A stretch of DNA of 6,922 bases from an uncultured Clostridia bacterium. Its GTDB lineage: Bacteria; Bacillota; Clostridia; TANB77; CAG-508. The stretch spans positions 1-6,922 of the forward strand of contig CALXSO010000045.1 of the NCBI GenBank assembly GCA_944391155.1. Reading direction: 5' to 3'. A model generated the notes under the pieces. It had not been told where the DNA came from, ran no database searches, and saw only the letters and a list, made by a program, of their open reading frames with translations. This document shows, piece by piece, positions 4,776 through 6,922 of this stretch (position 1 is the first letter of the stretch; the number at the start of each line of letters is the position of its first letter). A program made the translations under genes and the position numbers.

Positions 4776-6824
4776 ATGGCCGATAAATTAGTTATAGTGG
4801 AATCGCCCGCAAAAGCTAATACCATAAAAAAATTCTTAGGAGGAAACACAAAAGTTGTAGCATCAATGGGACATATTAGAGATTTACCAAAATCAAAAAT
4901 GGGAATTGATATAGAACATGACTTTGAGCCTCAATACATAAATATCAGAGGAAAAGGAGAATTAATTAAATCATTAAAAAAAGAAGCAAAAAAAGCAAAA
5001 AAAGTATATTTAGCAACTGACCCTGACCGAGAAGGAGAAGCAATTGCATGGCATTTAGCAAAAATATTAGAAGAAAATAAAGAAAAAATAACAAGAGTAA
5101 CATTCAATGAAATTACAAAAACAGCAGTACAAAAAGCAATAAAATCATCAAGAGATATAGACATTAATTTAGTCGATGCACAACAAGCAAGACGTGTTTT
5201 AGATAGAATTGTGGGATATAAAATAAGTCCAGTACTTTGGAAAAAAGTAAAAAGAGGATTATCAGCTGGAAGAGTACAATCAGTAGCAGTCAAATTAATA
5301 GTAGACAGAGAAGAAGAAATCGAAAAATTTATTCCAGAGGAATATTGGAATATATATGCAGAATTAGAAGATAAAAAGAGTAAGAAAACATTTGAAGCAA
5401 GATTTTATGGAAAAGACGGAAAAAAACAAGAGATACACAAAAAAGAAGAATGTGATGAAATATTAAAAAATATAAAAAATCAAAAATATATAATAACAGA
5501 AGTAAAAAAAGGAGAAAGAAAAAGAACACCTGCACCACCATTCACAACAAGCACAATGCAACAAGAAGCATCAAGAAAATTAGGTTTCACACTAAAAAAG
5601 ACTATGTCAATAGCACAAGGTCTTTATGAAGGAGTAAAAATACCAGAAAAAGGAACAATCGGACTAATTACATACATGAGAACAGACTCAACAAGAATAT
5701 CAGAAGAAGCAAGAGCAGTAGCAAAAGAAGAAATTATAAAAATATATGGTGAAGAATTTTATGAAAACAGATATTATAAAACAAACAAAGATGCACAAGA
5801 CGCACATGAAGGAATAAGACCGACATATATTAATATTTCACCAGAAGAAATAAAAGAAGCGGTAACGAAAGACCAATATAAATTATATAAATTAATCTAT
5901 AATAGATTTATGGCAAGTCAAATGAAACCAGCTATATATGACACAATGTCAGTAAATATAAAAGTAAATGAATATGACTTTAAAGCAAATGGTCAAAACC
6001 TAAAATTTAAAGGATTCATGACTTTATATGTAGAAGGAACAGATGGAGAAGAAGAAAAAGAAGAAAGAATGTTACCACAATTAGAAGAAAAACAAGAAGT
6101 ATTATTACAAAAATTAAACCCAAAGCAAAGCTTTACTGAACCACCACCAAGATATACAGAAGCAAGTTTAGTAAAAGCATTAGAAGAAAAAGGAATAGGA
6201 AGACCAAGTACATATTCTCCAATAATTACAACAATATTAGAAAGAAGATATATAGAAAAAATTCAAAAACAGCTCTATCCAACAGAATTAGGGAAAGTAG
6301 TAAACAAACTATTAACAGAAAATTTTCAAGACGTAATAAATGTAGAATTCACAGCAAAAATAGAAGATGAATTTGATGAAATAGCAGAAGGAAAAGAAGA
6401 ATGGAAAAAAATGATAAGAGAATTCTATGGACCATTTGAAGAAGAAGTAGAAAAAGTAGAAAAAGAATTAGAGCATGTCAAAATAGAAGATGAAGTATCA
6501 GACGTACAATGTGAAAAATGTGGAAGAATGATGGTATATAAATACGGTAAATACGGCAAATTCCTAGCTTGTCCAGGATATCCAGAATGTAAAAATACTA
6601 AACCGATAATACAAACAATAGATATACCTTGTCCAAAATGTGGCGGAAAAGTACAAGTAAGAAAAACAAGAAGAAGAAGAAATTATTATATATGCGAAAA
6701 TAATCCAGCATCATGTGACTATATATCTTGGAATAAACCTAAAGAAGGGGAAAAATGGGAAGAAAGTGAAAAAGAAGATGTTGAAAAAGAAATAAAAAAA
6801 ACAATAAGAAAGAAAAAAGCATAA
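4776..6824 (+). CDS. topA: DNA topoisomerase I (type IA)
   Basis: The 682-residue enzyme relaxes negative supercoils by cutting one strand through a 5'-phosphotyrosine link, balancing gyrase on the chromosome. The length matches TopA of Firmicutes (about 690). The TOPRIM domain has E9 (VIVESPAK) and the metal-binding TDPDREGEA motif (D82, D84, E86). The type IA core follows, including LDRIVGYKISPVLW (142-155) and GLSAGRVQSVA (161-171). The active-site segment GLITYMRTDSTR (296-307) places the catalytic Tyr at 300 with the conserved Arg at 302. Two C-terminal four-Cys zinc fingers bind single-stranded DNA: C579/C582/C599/C605 and C619/C622/C640/C647. A Lys/Arg-rich tail (674-681) ends the protein. 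In many Firmicutes topA follows dprA; that gene is not here, and topA has its own promoter and terminator, so it looks monocistronic. Nothing essential is missing. Confidence 0.98.
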   Translation: MADKLVIVESPAKANTIKKFLGGNTKVVASMGHIRDLPKSKMGIDIEHDFEPQYINIRGKGELIKSLKKEAKKAKKVYLATDPDREGEAIAWHLAKILEENKEKITRVTFNEITKTAVQKAIKSSRDIDINLVDAQQARRVLDRIVGYKISPVLWKKVKRGLSAGRVQSVAVKLIVDREEEIEKFIPEEYWNIYAELEDKKSKKTFEARFYGKDGKKQEIHKKEECDEILKNIKNQKYIITEVKKGERKRTPAPPFTTSTMQQEASRKLGFTLKKTMSIAQGLYEGVKIPEKGTIGLITYMRTDSTRISEEARAVAKEEIIKIYGEEFYENRYYKTNKDAQDAHEGIRPTYINISPEEIKEAVTKDQYKLYKLIYNRFMASQMKPAIYDTMSVNIKVNEYDFKANGQNLKFKGFMTLYVEGTDGEEEKEERMLPQLEEKQEVLLQKLNPKQSFTEPPPRYTEASLVKALEEKGIGRPSTYSPIITTILERRYIEKIQKQLYPTELGKVVNKLLTENFQDVINVEFTAKIEDEFDEIAEGKEEWKKMIREFYGPFEEEVEKVEKELEHVKIEDEVSDVQCEKCGRMMVYKYGKYGKFLACPGYPECKNTKPIIQTIDIPCPKCGGKVQVRKTRRRRNYYICENNPASCDYISWNKPKEGEKWEESEKEDVEKEIKKTIRKKKA

Positions 6825-6827
6825 TAT

Positions 6828-6875
6828 CTTAATAAAAAGAAATTTCACTAAAAAGTGAGATTTCTTTTTATCAAG
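6828..6875. terminator. Strong intrinsic terminator of topA
   Basis: Arms 6834-6848 and 6855-6869 form a 15-bp stem with one G-U pair around a 6-nt loop. Pairing extends outward, with one mismatch, to 6828 and 6875. The right arm ends in five T's and the left begins with five A's, so it could work in both directions. It begins 4 nt after the topA stop codon, and separates topA from whatever follows. Confidence 0.85.
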
Positions 6876-6922
6876 ATTATCATTTTATGCAAGTTTTTTT
6901 CCAACTTAACACAGACAAAAAA

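Noticed and set aside
4931..5541. Minus-strand open frames of 120 and 70 codons inside topA
   Set aside because: Both are antisense to conserved TopA sequence. The low-stop frames follow from the purine-rich coding strand.
1626..6824. recQ, the small gene and topA as one DNA-repair operon
   Set aside because: recQ is on the opposite strand, and the small gene and topA are 370 bp apart with separate promoters.
6891..6907. AAGTT/AACTT hairpin near the window end
   Set aside because: Only five weak pairs; the strong topA terminator lies just before it.

Overview
The window is very AT-rich (coding DNA looks roughly 30% G+C, intergenic DNA lower). It uses the standard code, AGA as the main Arg codon, strong purine-rich Shine-Dalgarno sites, sigma-A-type promoters and hairpin terminators. 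TopA and RecQ look like those of Gram-positive bacteria. Together this suggests a low-G+C Firmicute, most likely a clostridial chromosome. I cannot name the genus. No tRNA, rRNA, CRISPR array, riboswitch, transposon or phage gene was found.

Layout, left to right. Positions 1-320 hold a bidirectional terminator (1-44), a gene-free stretch and a minus-strand terminator (241-272). The minus-strand gene at 321-575 encodes an 84-residue Gly/Asp/Arg repeat protein of the probable 4-fold beta flower type. Positions 576-791 form a divergent promoter region. The plus-strand gene at 792-1514 encodes a 240-residue Lys/Asn/Ile-rich protein of unknown function with a ten-cysteine C-terminal half. It converges on recQ (minus, 1626-3860), a RecQ helicase with an extra C-terminal helix-turn-helix region. 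The recQ stop codon lies inside its own terminator stem. Positions 3861-4087 form a second divergent promoter region with a small G+C-rich inverted repeat. The plus-strand gene at 4088-4405 encodes a 105-residue clostridial-type conserved protein, possibly DUF6514. Positions 4406-4775 are a 370-bp AT-rich gap with a tandem repeat, a long unexplained hairpin and the topA promoter(s). topA (plus, 4776-6824) encodes a complete type IA DNA topoisomerase I and is followed by a strong hairpin terminator.

How the genes relate: recQ and topA both act on DNA structure and are ordinary housekeeping genes, but each appears to have its own promoter and terminator, so this is not an operon. I see no multi-gene defence or other system. 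The least ordinary items are the repeat-protein gene, which differs from its neighbours in base and codon use, the cysteine-rich protein, and the hairpin at 4602-4639.
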